Shown here: piece by piece, positions 1 through 7,370 of the stretch
Position numbering within the stretch: position 1 is the first letter of the stretch
Layout of the letters: every line of letters begins with the position of its first letter
Assembly: GCA_023512435.1 (NCBI GenBank)
Contig: JAILZP010000012.1
Span: 1-64,000, forward strand
Direction of reading: 5' to 3'
DNA length: 64,000 bases
Origin: Peptococcaceae bacterium
Lineage (GTDB): Bacteria; Bacillota; Desulfotomaculia; Desulfotomaculales; Desulfocucumaceae
Program-made: the position numbers and the translations under genes
Notes under the pieces: generated by a model
The model's input: the letters and a program-made list of their open reading frames with translations, nothing else
What the model was told of the DNA's origin: nothing
Database searches by the model: none

Positions 1-681
1 GCCTGGAAGAACCACAAGAACGGCGCCCTGAACCCCAAGGCCCAGTTCCGCCAGGAGGTGCCCATGGACAAGATCCTGAAGTCTCCCGTCGTGGCGGCTC
101 CCCTGGGCATCATGGACTGCTCCGGGGTGGCCGACGGTGCCGCGGCGGCGGTTATAGTAAGGGCCGAGGACGCCCACAGGTACAACAAGAACCCGATGTA
201 CGTGAAGGGGCTGGCCATCGCCTGCGGACCGGGACACGGGGCCATGCACCAGGACTACGACTTCACCAGCGTGCGGGAGACGGTCCAGGCCGCCCGGGAC
301 GCATACAGGCAGGCCGGGGTCACCGATCCCCGGAAGCAAATCAGCCTGGCCGAGGTGCACGACTGCTTCACGCCCACCGAGCTGGTGCTGTACGAGGACC
401 TGGGTTTCAGCCAGCGGGGGAAGGGCTGGGAGGACGTGATGAACGGCGTGTTCGACCTGGACGGGGAACTGCCGGTCAATCCAGACGGCGGCCTGAAATC
501 CTTCGGGCACCCCATCGGGGCCAGCGGGCTGCGCATGCTTTACGAGTGCTGGCTGCAGTTCAGGGGAGAGGCCGGACCCAGGCAAATCAAGGACCCCAGG
601 CTGGGACTGACCCACAACATGGGAGGATTCCCGTGGGAGTGCGTGACCTCGGTGTGCATCGTGGGGAAGGATCCGGGCTGA
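1..681 (+). CDS. Thiolase / acetyl-CoA acetyltransferase, C-terminal part
   Basis: The reading frame is open from base 1, so the N-terminus lies outside the window. The visible 226 residues carry the thiolase C-terminal landmarks: an HDCF segment near position 357 and FGHPIGASG near 505, the conserved thiolase histidine region, then HNMGG near 613. The pattern fits the SCP-x/lipid-transfer type of thiolase, which often lacks the canonical second catalytic cysteine loop. It would make or cleave 3-oxoacyl-CoA in the cytoplasm. The MaoC hydratase, SDR and acyl-CoA dehydrogenase genes that follow on the same strand complete a beta-oxidation-like set. Substrate is not predictable from the sequence. 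Confidence 0.88.
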   Translation, partial: AWKNHKNGALNPKAQFRQEVPMDKILKSPVVAAPLGIMDCSGVADGAAAAVIVRAEDAHRYNKNPMYVKGLAIACGPGHGAMHQDYDFTSVRETVQAARDAYRQAGVTDPRKQISLAEVHDCFTPTELVLYEDLGFSQRGKGWEDVMNGVFDLDGELPVNPDGGLKSFGHPIGASGLRMLYECWLQFRGEAGPRQIKDPRLGLTHNMGGFPWECVTSVCIVGKDPG

Positions 682-741
682 TATGCGCCGGCCCCCAATC
701 CTAATCCCCGGTTTTCACGCCGGTTTCGGGGGGGTTGTCAC

Positions 742-954
742 TTGTTCCGGGAAGTAAAGAGAACGGTGATCTGCCAATTCCTGGGCAGGGCGGTGGAGAT
801 TTCCGAGTTTTACCAGGTTGAAGGCACCGGGACCTGCCAGGTGGAAGTGAATCCTTTGCACTGGCACTGCCGTGAAAGCGGGGGATGCGGGGTCCGGACC
901 TGCGACCTGCAGCGGGAATATTATCTTTTAAAACAAAACCCAAGGAGCGAATGA
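742..954 (+). CDS. Small cysteine-rich protein of unknown function
   Basis: A 70-residue ORF beginning at TTG after a GGGGGGG tract that can act as SD. It holds five cysteines, including a GGCGVRTC segment. Its stop overlaps the ATG of the next gene (ATGA at 951-954), which suggests translational coupling to the MaoC subunit. No family was recognised. The cysteine spacing could bind a metal, but no complete zinc-ribbon motif is present. A GTG at 769 is a possible alternative start. Support comes from the tight overlap and the absence of a competing frame. Confidence 0.6.
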   Translation: MFREVKRTVICQFLGRAVEISEFYQVEGTGTCQVEVNPLHWHCRESGGCGVRTCDLQREYYLLKQNPRSE

Positions 955-1397
955 CGGTGGAAGACAGAAACGCCATTCTGGAGACAAGGTTTCCGGAGTA
1001 CAGCTTTGCCGTGGAGAGGGGGAAAATCCGGGAATTCGCCCTGGCCATAGGGGACCCCCGGGAGATCTGCCTTGATCCGGAAAAGGCCGCGCAGGCGGGG
1101 TACGCCGACGTGGCCGCGCCGCCCACCTTCGGCATAGCCGTGGACCTGTGGGGAGGCCCGGATTTTGCCCGGCTGTGCGAAATTCTAAAGGCCGACCCGG
1201 TCAAGGTGCTGCACGGGGAGCAGGAATACGAATACCTGGGTGATATCGTGGCGGGGGACGTGCTGACTGTGCGCACCTCGGTCACGGATCACGCTGAAAA
1301 GAGGAACATGCGACTGATTACCCTGCGGCGGGTCTATGTGAACCAGAGGAACGAAGAGGTCCTCAGGTGCCGCACGGTGGTTGTGGAGCTTAAGTAG
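951..1397 (+). CDS. MaoC-like dehydratase, N-terminal-type subunit (copy 1)
   Basis: 148 residues with the FAS1-type MaoC dehydratase N-domain look: YSFAVERGKIREFALAIGD near residue 17, a PPTF motif near 60, and a hot-dog-fold body. It is the non-catalytic or specificity half of a two-subunit (R)-enoyl-CoA hydratase; the catalytic half follows 12 bp later. The ATG at 951 was chosen because it overlaps the previous stop and has AAGGAG just upstream; the frame is open further upstream but without a good start. A close paralog lies at 5125-5583. Probable role: hydration/dehydration of acyl-CoA intermediates. Confidence 0.85.
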   Translation: MTVEDRNAILETRFPEYSFAVERGKIREFALAIGDPREICLDPEKAAQAGYADVAAPPTFGIAVDLWGGPDFARLCEILKADPVKVLHGEQEYEYLGDIVAGDVLTVRTSVTDHAEKRNMRLITLRRVYVNQRNEEVLRCRTVVVELK

Positions 1398-1409
1398 GAG
1401 GTGGCCGGA

Positions 1410-1820
1410 GTGATTGATTTCGAAAAAATCAACGTCGGGGACCAGCTGCCGGCCCTGACCAAAGACCCGGTGAACGAGATTCAGCTGGTCAGGTACGCCG
1501 GGGCCAGCGGGGATTTCAACCCCCTTCATTACGTGGACGCGGTGGGGAAGGCCGCCGGTCAGGGCGGCGTCATCGCCCACGGCATGCTGGTGATGGGGTT
1601 CATGGGGCAGGCCGTCACCGGCTGGGTGCCGAACCGGAACCTGAAAAGGTTCGGAGTCAGGTTCGTCAATGTCACCAGGCCGGGGGACGTGATCACCGTG
1701 ACGGGGAAAGTCACCGGCAAAAAGGTGGTGGACGGCCGGGGAGTGATCTCCGGCGAGGTCACGGCCGCCGACCAGAACGGCCAGGTAAAGGCCGTGGGCG
1801 TCTTTGAAGCCTATGCCTGA
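1410..1820 (+). CDS. MaoC-like dehydratase, catalytic-type subunit (copy 1)
   Basis: 136 residues, single hot-dog domain of the MaoC family. The hydratase-2 type signature is visible: YAGASGDFNPLHYVD near residue 29, with the Asp and His expected in the active site, followed by IAHGML. GTG at 1410 is preferred over GTG at 1401, because AGGAGG at 1396-1401 gives correct spacing and the resulting start aligns with the paralog at 5598. It presumably forms a heteromer with the 951-1397 product. The two pairs in this window are strongly similar, so a duplication is likely. Confidence 0.88.
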   Translation: MIDFEKINVGDQLPALTKDPVNEIQLVRYAGASGDFNPLHYVDAVGKAAGQGGVIAHGMLVMGFMGQAVTGWVPNRNLKRFGVRFVNVTRPGDVITVTGKVTGKKVVDGRGVISGEVTAADQNGQVKAVGVFEAYA

Positions 1821-1824
1821 TGTC

Positions 1825-1852
1825 GGAATTCAGAATTCAGAATCCGGAAGGA
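1825..1852. repeat. Heptad repeat tract (4 units)
   Basis: Four 7-bp units in register: GGAATTC, AGAATTC, AGAATCC, GGAAGGA. It begins 4 bp after the MaoC stop codon. It belongs to the dispersed 7-bp family described in the findings. Confidence 0.7.
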
Positions 1853-1898
1853 ATTTAAGAAAGCTTAATAATCGAGTTGTTAGCGGGAGGTCAAAGCA

Positions 1899-2726
1899 AT
1901 GGAGAAGATGCTGAAAGACAAGGTCTGTATCATCACCGGTTCCGGCAGGGGCATCGGCCGGGCGGCGGCCCTGATGTTCGCCGCGGAGGGCGCCAGGCTG
2001 GTAATCACCGACATTGACGAGGCTCCGGCCGCCGGGGTGGTGGAAGAAATTAAAAAAACGGGCGGCCAGGCCATTGCGGTGGTGGGGGACATCACGGCGG
2101 AGGGATTTCCGGAAAGGCTGATCAAGGAAACCGTGGACGCCTACGGGCCGGACATCGACATAATAGTGAACAACGCCGGCTACACCTGGGACGCCGTGGT
2201 TCACAAAATGACCGACAAGCAGTGGCAGGCCATGCTGGATATTCACGTCACCGCTCCCTTCAGGATTATCAGGGCCGCGGCGCCCTACATGAGGGACAAC
2301 GCCGCCAGGGAAAGGGAGCAGCAGGGCCGGCCCAAGTGCCGCAAAATCATCAACATCTCTTCCATTGCCGGGCTGGACGGCAACTTCGGTCAGGCCAACT
2401 ACTCCAGCGCCAAGGCGGCGGTGACGGGCCTGACCAGGACCATGGCCAAGGAGTGGGGGCCCTACAATGTGTGCGTAAACTGCATAGCCTTCGGCTTCAT
2501 AGAGACCAGGCTGACCCAGGCCAAGGAAAAGGGCGGGGCCATCGTCCGGGACGGCGAGCAGGTGGCCATCGGAGTGCCGGAGAAGATCCGCCAGATGTTC
2601 ACCCTGATGTGTCCCCTGGGCCGGCCGGCCACGCCGGAGGAAGCGGCGGCCAGCATCCTGATGGTGGCTTCCCCGCTGGCGGACTACATAACCGGCCAGG
2701 TGATCAGGGTTACGGGAGGAATTTAA
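1899..2726 (+). CDS. SDR-family oxidoreductase (FabG-like 3-oxoacyl reductase)
   Basis: 275 residues of a classical short-chain dehydrogenase. Visible motifs are the cofactor loop TGSGRGIGRA near residue 14, NNAG near 91, the catalytic Ser in NISSIAG and the YSSAK tetrad near 169. The acidic ITDID after beta-2 suggests NAD(H) preference. It probably interconverts 3-hydroxyacyl-CoA and 3-oxoacyl-CoA between the hydratase and the thiolase steps of this cluster. ATG 1899 has GGGAGG upstream. It is slightly longer than typical FabG (about 245 aa) because of insertions around residues 130-145 and 200-215. Confidence 0.88.
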   Translation: MEKMLKDKVCIITGSGRGIGRAAALMFAAEGARLVITDIDEAPAAGVVEEIKKTGGQAIAVVGDITAEGFPERLIKETVDAYGPDIDIIVNNAGYTWDAVVHKMTDKQWQAMLDIHVTAPFRIIRAAAPYMRDNAAREREQQGRPKCRKIINISSIAGLDGNFGQANYSSAKAAVTGLTRTMAKEWGPYNVCVNCIAFGFIETRLTQAKEKGGAIVRDGEQVAIGVPEKIRQMFTLMCPLGRPATPEEAAASILMVASPLADYITGQVIRVTGGI

Positions 2727-2756
2727 TAGCGGGAGAATGTTGAAGGGGGGCAAGGT

Positions 2757-3899
2757 ATGGCTTTGGACTTGAATTCGGGCGATTACAAGGTTTTCAGGGA
2801 TTCTTTCCGCAAGTTCATCGAGGCGGAGCTGAAGCCCAACTACGACCGCTGGGAGAAAGAGGGACTGGTGCCCAGGGAGGTCTGGCGCCGCTGCGGGGAA
2901 ATGGGATTTCTCTGCCCGTGGGTGGAGGAGGAGTACGGCGGCGCGGGGGCGGACTTCGGCTACTCGGTAATCATCATCGAGGAGCTGGCCAGGTACGGGA
3001 CAAACGTCATGTTTCCCCTGCACAGCGACATAGTGGTGCCCTACATCCACAGTTACGGCACCCCGGAACAAAAAAGGAGGTGGCTCCCGGGCTGCGTCTC
3101 GGGAGAAATAATGGCGGCGGTGGCCATGACCGAACCCAACGCCGGGTCGGACCTGGCCTCCATCACCACCACCGCCAGGAGGGAAGGGGACTTCTACGTT
3201 ATTAACGGCACCAAGACCTTTATATCCGGGGGCCATAACTGCGGCCTGGTGATCGTGGCCTGCAAGACCAACCCCCAGGCGGACCCACCGTACACCGGGG
3301 TCAGCCTGATCGTGGTGGAGGAGGGCACCCCCGGGTTCATCAAGGGGCGCCGGCTCGAAAAGATGGGCCTGAAGAGCCAGGACACCACCGAACTCTTCTT
3401 TGAGGACTGCCGGGTGCCGGCCGGGAACCTGCTGGGGCAGGAAAACATGGGCTTTATTTACCTGATGCAGAAGCTGCAGCAGGAAAGGCTGGTCTGCGCC
3501 ATCGGGGCCCAGGCCGCGGCCGAGAAAATGCTCCGGGAGGCCATTGAGTACGCCGGCAGCCGCAAGGTTTTCGGCAAGCCGGTGTCCAGGCACCAGCACA
3601 ATACCTTCAAGATTGTTGAGATGGCCACCGAGGTGGAGCTGGGCAGGGTGTTCATCGACCGCCTCATTGAGGATCACATGGAGGGAAGGAACATAGTCAA
3701 AAGGGTGTCCATGGCCAAGTACTGGATCACTGAAATGGCCAACCGGGTGGCCTACCAGTGCCTGCAGCTTTACGGCGGGTACGGCTACATGGAGGAGTAT
3801 CCCATCAGCAGGGATTACCGGGACATCAGGGTTCAGACCATTTACGCCGGGTCCACCGAGGTCATGAAGCTGATCGTGGCCAGGGAAATGGGACTGTAA
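2757..3899 (+). CDS. Acyl-CoA dehydrogenase
   Basis: 380 residues, the normal length. N-terminal helical domain, then the FAD/substrate signature MTEPNAGSD near residue 123, GTKTFISGG near 150, and a C-terminal region with LYGGYGYMEEYPI. Where MCAD-type enzymes have the catalytic Glu (YEGT), this protein reads IYAGSTE; in isovaleryl-CoA-type members the base sits on another helix, so activity is still expected. It oxidises an acyl-CoA to enoyl-CoA and passes electrons to ETF. It follows the SDR by 30 bp and ends at a strong terminator, so it is likely the last gene of the operon. Confidence 0.93.
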   Translation: MALDLNSGDYKVFRDSFRKFIEAELKPNYDRWEKEGLVPREVWRRCGEMGFLCPWVEEEYGGAGADFGYSVIIIEELARYGTNVMFPLHSDIVVPYIHSYGTPEQKRRWLPGCVSGEIMAAVAMTEPNAGSDLASITTTARREGDFYVINGTKTFISGGHNCGLVIVACKTNPQADPPYTGVSLIVVEEGTPGFIKGRRLEKMGLKSQDTTELFFEDCRVPAGNLLGQENMGFIYLMQKLQQERLVCAIGAQAAAEKMLREAIEYAGSRKVFGKPVSRHQHNTFKIVEMATEVELGRVFIDRLIEDHMEGRNIVKRVSMAKYWITEMANRVAYQCLQLYGGYGYMEEYPISRDYRDIRVQTIYAGSTEVMKLIVAREMGL

Positions 3900-3914
3900 C
3901 GGCGGGAAATAGAA

Positions 3915-3962
3915 GGGCGGGGGTACGGGGGTCCGGTGGGGCCCCGTACCCCCGCCCTGTTC
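3915..3962. terminator. Strong hairpin between convergent genes
   Basis: A perfect 16-bp stem (3915-3930 with 3942-3957) with an 11-base loop, very GC-rich, followed on the + strand by only a short T-containing tail. It lies between the acyl-CoA dehydrogenase and the convergent GGDEF gene, so it could end transcription from both sides. Confidence 0.8.
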
Positions 3963-3980
3963 TGACCCGGGAGCTTCGGA

Positions 3981-4910
3981 TCAGTCCCGGAACACTTGCT
4001 TGAGCCGTTTTTCCTCGTACATCAGCCTGTCGGCCTGTTCCAGCAGCTCGTTTACGAAAGAGGGGCTTGCGGGGTCGAAGTGGGCTATTCCCGCACTCAG
4101 CGACAGATGGTAGGGGCGGGCCCTTTTCCGGTTGAAAGCCCGGATATTTTCTTTAAGCCGGCCCGCAATGGCTTCGGAGTCGGCCCTGGACGCCTCGATA
4201 ATCAGAGCGGCGAATTCGTCTCCGCCTATGCGGGCGATGATGTCAGGCTCGCGGAAGGTTTGTTTGAGGATATGGGCGGTATCTATCAGCGCCCGGTCTC
4301 CCTCCTGGTGGCCCAGGGTGTCGTTGACCAGTTTCAGCTGGTCGACGTCGGCAAAAAGCAGCAGCATCTCCCTTTTCATCCGCTTTGCTATTTTCAGCTG
4401 CTGCTGAGCCAGGGTTATGAATCCCCTGCGGTTGTACAGGCCGGTAAGTTCGTCCACCAGGGTGAGGGCCCGCAGTTCCTCCTCCGCCCGCTTCCTTTCG
4501 CTGACGTCCTCCGCCAGGACCATGAATCCAGCTTTCTTTGCGCCCTCGGACAAGTACGAAACACTGACTTTTAATGTAATCGTCCTTCCTTCCCTGTTCA
4601 GTATGGGAAGTTCGCAGCTCAGCGGCCTGCGGGATCTTGACCCGGCCTCCGTCTTGTTTCGCATTTCTTTTTGACAATGTTCGGGTAGAAGTTTAAAAAT
4701 GTCCCTGCCGATCAATTCTTCCTCCTTCCTCCCCAGGACCTCGGATGATCTCCTGTTGCAGAAGGTGATTCTGTGCCTGTTGTCGCAGAGGAAGAGGAGT
4801 TCGTTCATGTTATCCAGCAGGGCGGGCAGGTAATTGACCGGGATGACCATCTTTTGATCTCGCTTTCCGATTAATTGTAAAAAATCAGGTAAATCTACTT
4901 TCGCCAACAT
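3981..4910 (-). CDS. PAS-GGDEF diguanylate cyclase
   Basis: About 309 residues. An N-terminal PAS domain (roughly residues 35-155; VLGRKEEELIGRD is typical) is joined by SERKRAEEELR to a GGDEF domain with DELTGLYNRRGF and the intact active-site loop RIGGDEFA. It should synthesise cyclic di-GMP from two GTP in response to an unknown PAS ligand or redox cue. No transmembrane segment or EAL domain is seen. ATG at 4910 is preferred to the upstream TTG at 4958, because a CAGGA SD precedes it. A c-di-GMP riboswitch lies only 1.2 kb away (6109-6188), so enzyme and sensor are neighbours. Confidence 0.92.
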   Translation of the reverse strand: MLAKVDLPDFLQLIGKRDQKMVIPVNYLPALLDNMNELLFLCDNRHRITFCNRRSSEVLGRKEEELIGRDIFKLLPEHCQKEMRNKTEAGSRSRRPLSCELPILNREGRTITLKVSVSYLSEGAKKAGFMVLAEDVSERKRAEEELRALTLVDELTGLYNRRGFITLAQQQLKIAKRMKREMLLLFADVDQLKLVNDTLGHQEGDRALIDTAHILKQTFREPDIIARIGGDEFAALIIEASRADSEAIAGRLKENIRAFNRKRARPYHLSLSAGIAHFDPASPSFVNELLEQADRLMYEEKRLKQVFRD

Positions 4911-4964
4911 GCTGCCGGTTCCTGCCCGCCGGTTGCGTTTGCCCGGCAATAATTTCAAAAATGA

Positions 4965-5018
4965 ACGGCTGAACGGGCCAATTTTTCAAAGCCGGACAAA
5001 AACATCCCGTTCAGCCGT
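4965..5018. promoter_or_regulatory. 13-bp inverted repeat, possible activator (UAS) site
   Basis: ACGGCTGAACGGG at 4965-4977 is exactly inverted at 5006-5018 with a 28-bp spacer. It lies 32-85 bp upstream of the sigma-54 element at 5050, where enhancer-binding activators commonly bind. An RNA hairpin is the alternative; no T-tract follows. Confidence 0.5.
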
Positions 5019-5049
5019 GAGAAAAGGCCCGTCCGGCGGACCTGCACCG

Positions 5050-5066
5050 TTGGCATATATCTTGCA
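5050..5066 (+). promoter_or_regulatory. Sigma-54 (-24/-12) promoter
   Basis: TTGGCATATATCTTGCA matches the sigma-54 pattern TTGGCA-N6-TTGCA with exactly 10 bases between the invariant GG and GC. Transcription would start near 5077, about 50 bp before the second MaoC pair. No comparable site was found before the first pair. Confidence 0.65.
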
Positions 5067-5124
5067 TAAATTCAAGGCCGGGTATTTTGACCCGGAATGG
5101 ACGGCCGGCACCGGCCGGACAATA

Positions 5125-5583
5125 ATGACGGGGGGAATGGCTGTGGGAAGCGGAAGCCACCTGGTGGGAAAGAGATTTCCCGCGTACAGTTTTACCGTGG
5201 AAAGGGGGAAGATCAGGGAGTTTGCCGCGGCCATCGGGGATATGAAGGACATCTACCTTGATCCGGAAAAGGCTGCCCGGGCCGGATACCGGGATGTGAC
5301 CGTGCCCCCCACCTTCGGGACGGTGATCAACCTTTGGGGCGGCATGGGGTTTCTGGAGATGTGCGAGTACCTCGGTATCGACAGGGTCAAGGTGCTGCAC
5401 GGCGGGCAGGAATATGAGTACCTCGGGGACATCGTGGCCGGGGATGTGATCACGGTCACCACCACCGTGTCCGGATACGCCGAGAAGAAGAACATGCACG
5501 TCCTGACCCTGGAATGTTCCTATGTGAACCAGAATAATGAAGAAGTTCTCAGGTCCCGGCATATTGTGCTGGAGCTGAAATGA
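5125..5583 (+). CDS. MaoC-like dehydratase, N-terminal-type subunit (copy 2)
   Basis: About 152 residues, closely similar along its length to the 951-1397 product (shared YSF-VERGKIREFA-AIGD, PPTFG, VKVLHG-QEYEYLGDIVAGD). The first ~12 residues differ. ATG 5125 is taken as start; ATG 5137 is an alternative with a G-rich tract too close to be an ideal SD. It is the accessory half of a two-subunit (R)-enoyl-CoA hydratase. It sits behind a putative sigma-54 promoter, so this copy is probably induced separately from copy 1. Confidence 0.85.
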   Translation: MTGGMAVGSGSHLVGKRFPAYSFTVERGKIREFAAAIGDMKDIYLDPEKAARAGYRDVTVPPTFGTVINLWGGMGFLEMCEYLGIDRVKVLHGGQEYEYLGDIVAGDVITVTTTVSGYAEKKNMHVLTLECSYVNQNNEEVLRSRHIVLELK

Positions 5584-5597
5584 GGGAGGGGCTTCTA

Positions 5598-6008
5598 TTG
5601 CCGGACTTTGACAGGATCAATACCGGGGACGAAATGCCGGTCCTCAAAAAAGAGCCGGTGAACCAAATCCAGCTGGTGAAATACGCCGGCGCCAGCGGGG
5701 ATTTCAATCCCCTTCATTACGTGGACGCGGTGGGGAAAGCCGCCGGCCAGGGCGGTGTCATCGCCCATGGCATGCTGATCATGGGTTTTATGGGACAGGC
5801 CGTCACCGACTGGATACCCAACCGCTGCCTGAAAAGCTTCAAGGTCAGGTTTATGAAGGTGACCAGGCCGGGGGACGCCATCACGGTGTCCGGGAGGATT
5901 ACCGGGAAAAAGATTGTTGACGGCCGGGGACTGATCTCCGGGGAGGTTGCGGCCGCCGACCAGCACGGCCAGGTGAAGGCGGCGGGAACATTCGAGGCCT
6001 GGGTATAG
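5598..6008 (+). CDS. MaoC-like dehydratase, catalytic-type subunit (copy 2)
   Basis: 136 residues, paralog of 1410-1820, with the same YAGASGDFNPLHYVD active-site stretch and IAHGML. TTG 5598 is chosen because GGGAGGGG lies 7 bp upstream and it aligns with the start of copy 1; ATG 5580, which overlaps the previous stop as ATGA, is the alternative. Together with 5125-5583 it should form an enoyl-CoA hydratase acting on acyl-CoA intermediates. It is followed by an unrelated riboswitch-controlled unit. Confidence 0.87.
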   Translation: MPDFDRINTGDEMPVLKKEPVNQIQLVKYAGASGDFNPLHYVDAVGKAAGQGGVIAHGMLIMGFMGQAVTDWIPNRCLKSFKVRFMKVTRPGDAITVSGRITGKKIVDGRGLISGEVAAADQHGQVKAAGTFEAWV

Positions 6009-6072
6009 AACGGCGGATACATTCAGGGTGAATTGTGAGGCGGTCGGCACATCTGGGTTTATTAAAAAAGTC

Positions 6073-6102
6073 TTGCCGTGAAAAGATATGTCATATTATA
6101 AT
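6073..6102 (+). promoter_or_regulatory. Sigma-A type promoter for the riboswitch unit
   Basis: TTGCCG at 6073-6078 and a perfect TATAAT at 6097-6102 with an 18-bp spacer. The predicted start, near 6109, coincides with the first base of the c-di-GMP aptamer P1 stem. Confidence 0.75.
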
Positions 6103-6108
6103 ATATCC

Positions 6109-6188
6109 GGCAAACTTTTCCGAAAGGAAAGGGCGCAAAGCCACGGGCCTAAAAGGTTATTGATTTTCCTTATGGCAGCCGGGTTGCC
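6109..6188 (+). promoter_or_regulatory. Cyclic di-GMP-I (GEMM-I) riboswitch aptamer
   Basis: All hallmarks are visible. P1 pairs GGCAA (6109-6113) with TTGCC (6184-6188). One hairpin has a GAAA tetraloop closed by TTTCC/GGAAA. It is followed by the conserved GCAAAGCCACGGG. The second arm carries the CCTAA...TATGG tetraloop receptor, ending in GCAGCCGGGTTGCC. It controls the two exported proteins downstream. Confidence 0.93.
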
Positions 6189-6244
6189 TTAGGTTGTTAC
6201 ATTGCCAAACCTAAGTTTTTATCAAGGTTTGGCTTTATTTTTTC
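6188..6244 (+). terminator. Riboswitch expression platform: antiterminator / intrinsic terminator
   Basis: The terminator stem is GCCAAACCT (6204-6212) with AGGTTTGGC (6225-6233), then TTTATTTTTT. A competing antiterminator pairs CTTAGGTT (6188-6195) with AACCTAAG (6208-6215), sharing one base with P1. This is transcriptional control by c-di-GMP. Whether the ligand turns expression on or off cannot be settled from this overlap. Confidence 0.85.
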
Positions 6245-6307
6245 TCAAAATGGAATGAATAAAAAAATTAATGTCTTAATTTATATTTAAGCGCCAAGGA
6301 GCAACAA

Positions 6308-7270
6308 ATGGTTAATATAAGGCTGGCCGGGCTGGTATGGCTGTTCTTTTGGGGGGTTGGGCTGCTTTTTGTCAGGAGTGCCCATGCCGTTGAATTAAAC
6401 GGCGTAAGCCTGGGTCCTCCGATTGTAAACGTAAAGATCAGGCCGGGGGATAGATTTGAACAGGAATTCAACATTCAGAACCGGACGGAAGAAACCGTCA
6501 AGCTGGAAGCATACATCCAGGATTTCCGGGTGGAGAAAAACCAGTGGAACAAGGTGGAGAATCCCGATTCCCGCTGGTCGCCCATGACCTGGGCCGCCGT
6601 CGTCAACGCACCGGAAGATCTGGACCCGGGGGAGAAGGGTAAAATAACGGTCAGGTTCGACGTACCCGAAAATGCAGAAATGGGTGAGCATGCTACTTAT
6701 TTTAACGTAAAATTTATTCCTGCGGTTTCAAGTCAAAATGGGAAACAGAGTGCGGAGATTACCGTGGCGTCGGAGATTCGGTCGCTGGTTTACGTGAAAG
6801 TTACGGACGCCATGGGGAATTTGAATCTGGTCCAGGCCTGGCGTGTGGACGAGGCGGGCGCCGGTTTCTGGCACTTCGGCAAGCCGGTTTTCACCGTTGC
6901 CGCGATGAACACGGGCAACGTGCACCTGGAAGTACGGGGCCGCATTGATGTTTTGGACGTGGTTAGAAACCAGAGGGCCGAACTTAGCGTACCCTTGTTT
7001 AACATTCTGCCCGGTCAGGAGAAAAGGGTCGAAATTGCCTGGAGTGAAGCCCCTTTTATCGGCTATTTTAAGGGCAAGATGCGTCTGACCTACGATGACA
7101 AGACTTTTTATGAAAGGGAATTCTCTTTCGTGAACGTGCCGTTGCTGACAGCGGCGGGCACAATTATGGTCCTGACCGCAATTGTTCTTTCCGTCGTGCT
7201 TTACATCCGCAAGCTGCAGAAGCGGTTGGCGGAGGCGGAACGGCTGCGGAAGGATAGTCCCGGAGTATAA
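6308..7270 (+). CDS. Exported Ig-like membrane-anchored protein (DUF916 / pilus-chaperone-like)
   Basis: 320 residues: signal peptide (about 1-27, ending AHA), two beta-rich Ig-like domains (about 30-155 and 160-265), one transmembrane helix (about 273-298) and a short basic cytoplasmic tail. The layout and phrases such as IRPGDRFEQEFNIQNRTEETVKLEAYI resemble DUF916-type cell-surface proteins and periplasmic-chaperone folds. Start ATG 6308 follows AAGGAG. It lies behind the c-di-GMP riboswitch and 100 bp before a small secreted beta-protein, so it may anchor or assemble that protein at the surface. The function is inferred; no catalytic motif is seen. Confidence 0.75.
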   Translation: MVNIRLAGLVWLFFWGVGLLFVRSAHAVELNGVSLGPPIVNVKIRPGDRFEQEFNIQNRTEETVKLEAYIQDFRVEKNQWNKVENPDSRWSPMTWAAVVNAPEDLDPGEKGKITVRFDVPENAEMGEHATYFNVKFIPAVSSQNGKQSAEITVASEIRSLVYVKVTDAMGNLNLVQAWRVDEAGAGFWHFGKPVFTVAAMNTGNVHLEVRGRIDVLDVVRNQRAELSVPLFNILPGQEKRVEIAWSEAPFIGYFKGKMRLTYDDKTFYEREFSFVNVPLLTAAGTIMVLTAIVLSVVLYIRKLQKRLAEAERLRKDSPGV

Positions 7271-7370
7271 TGCTTTAAAATGACGAAAGGTTTTGCGAGA
7301 AAGTTTGCCAGCTTGGGTGAGTATTCCCTCTCCCTGAGTTGAGTATCACAGATAAGGAGGTGAGTAAAAG

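Noticed and set aside
1830-3677. 615-codon open frame antisense to the SDR and acyl-CoA dehydrogenase genes
   Set aside because: It is the high-GC shadow of two well-supported genes; its translation is His/Gly/Pro-rich without domains, as are the long antisense frames at 10894-12648, 18505-20718 and 36608-38767.
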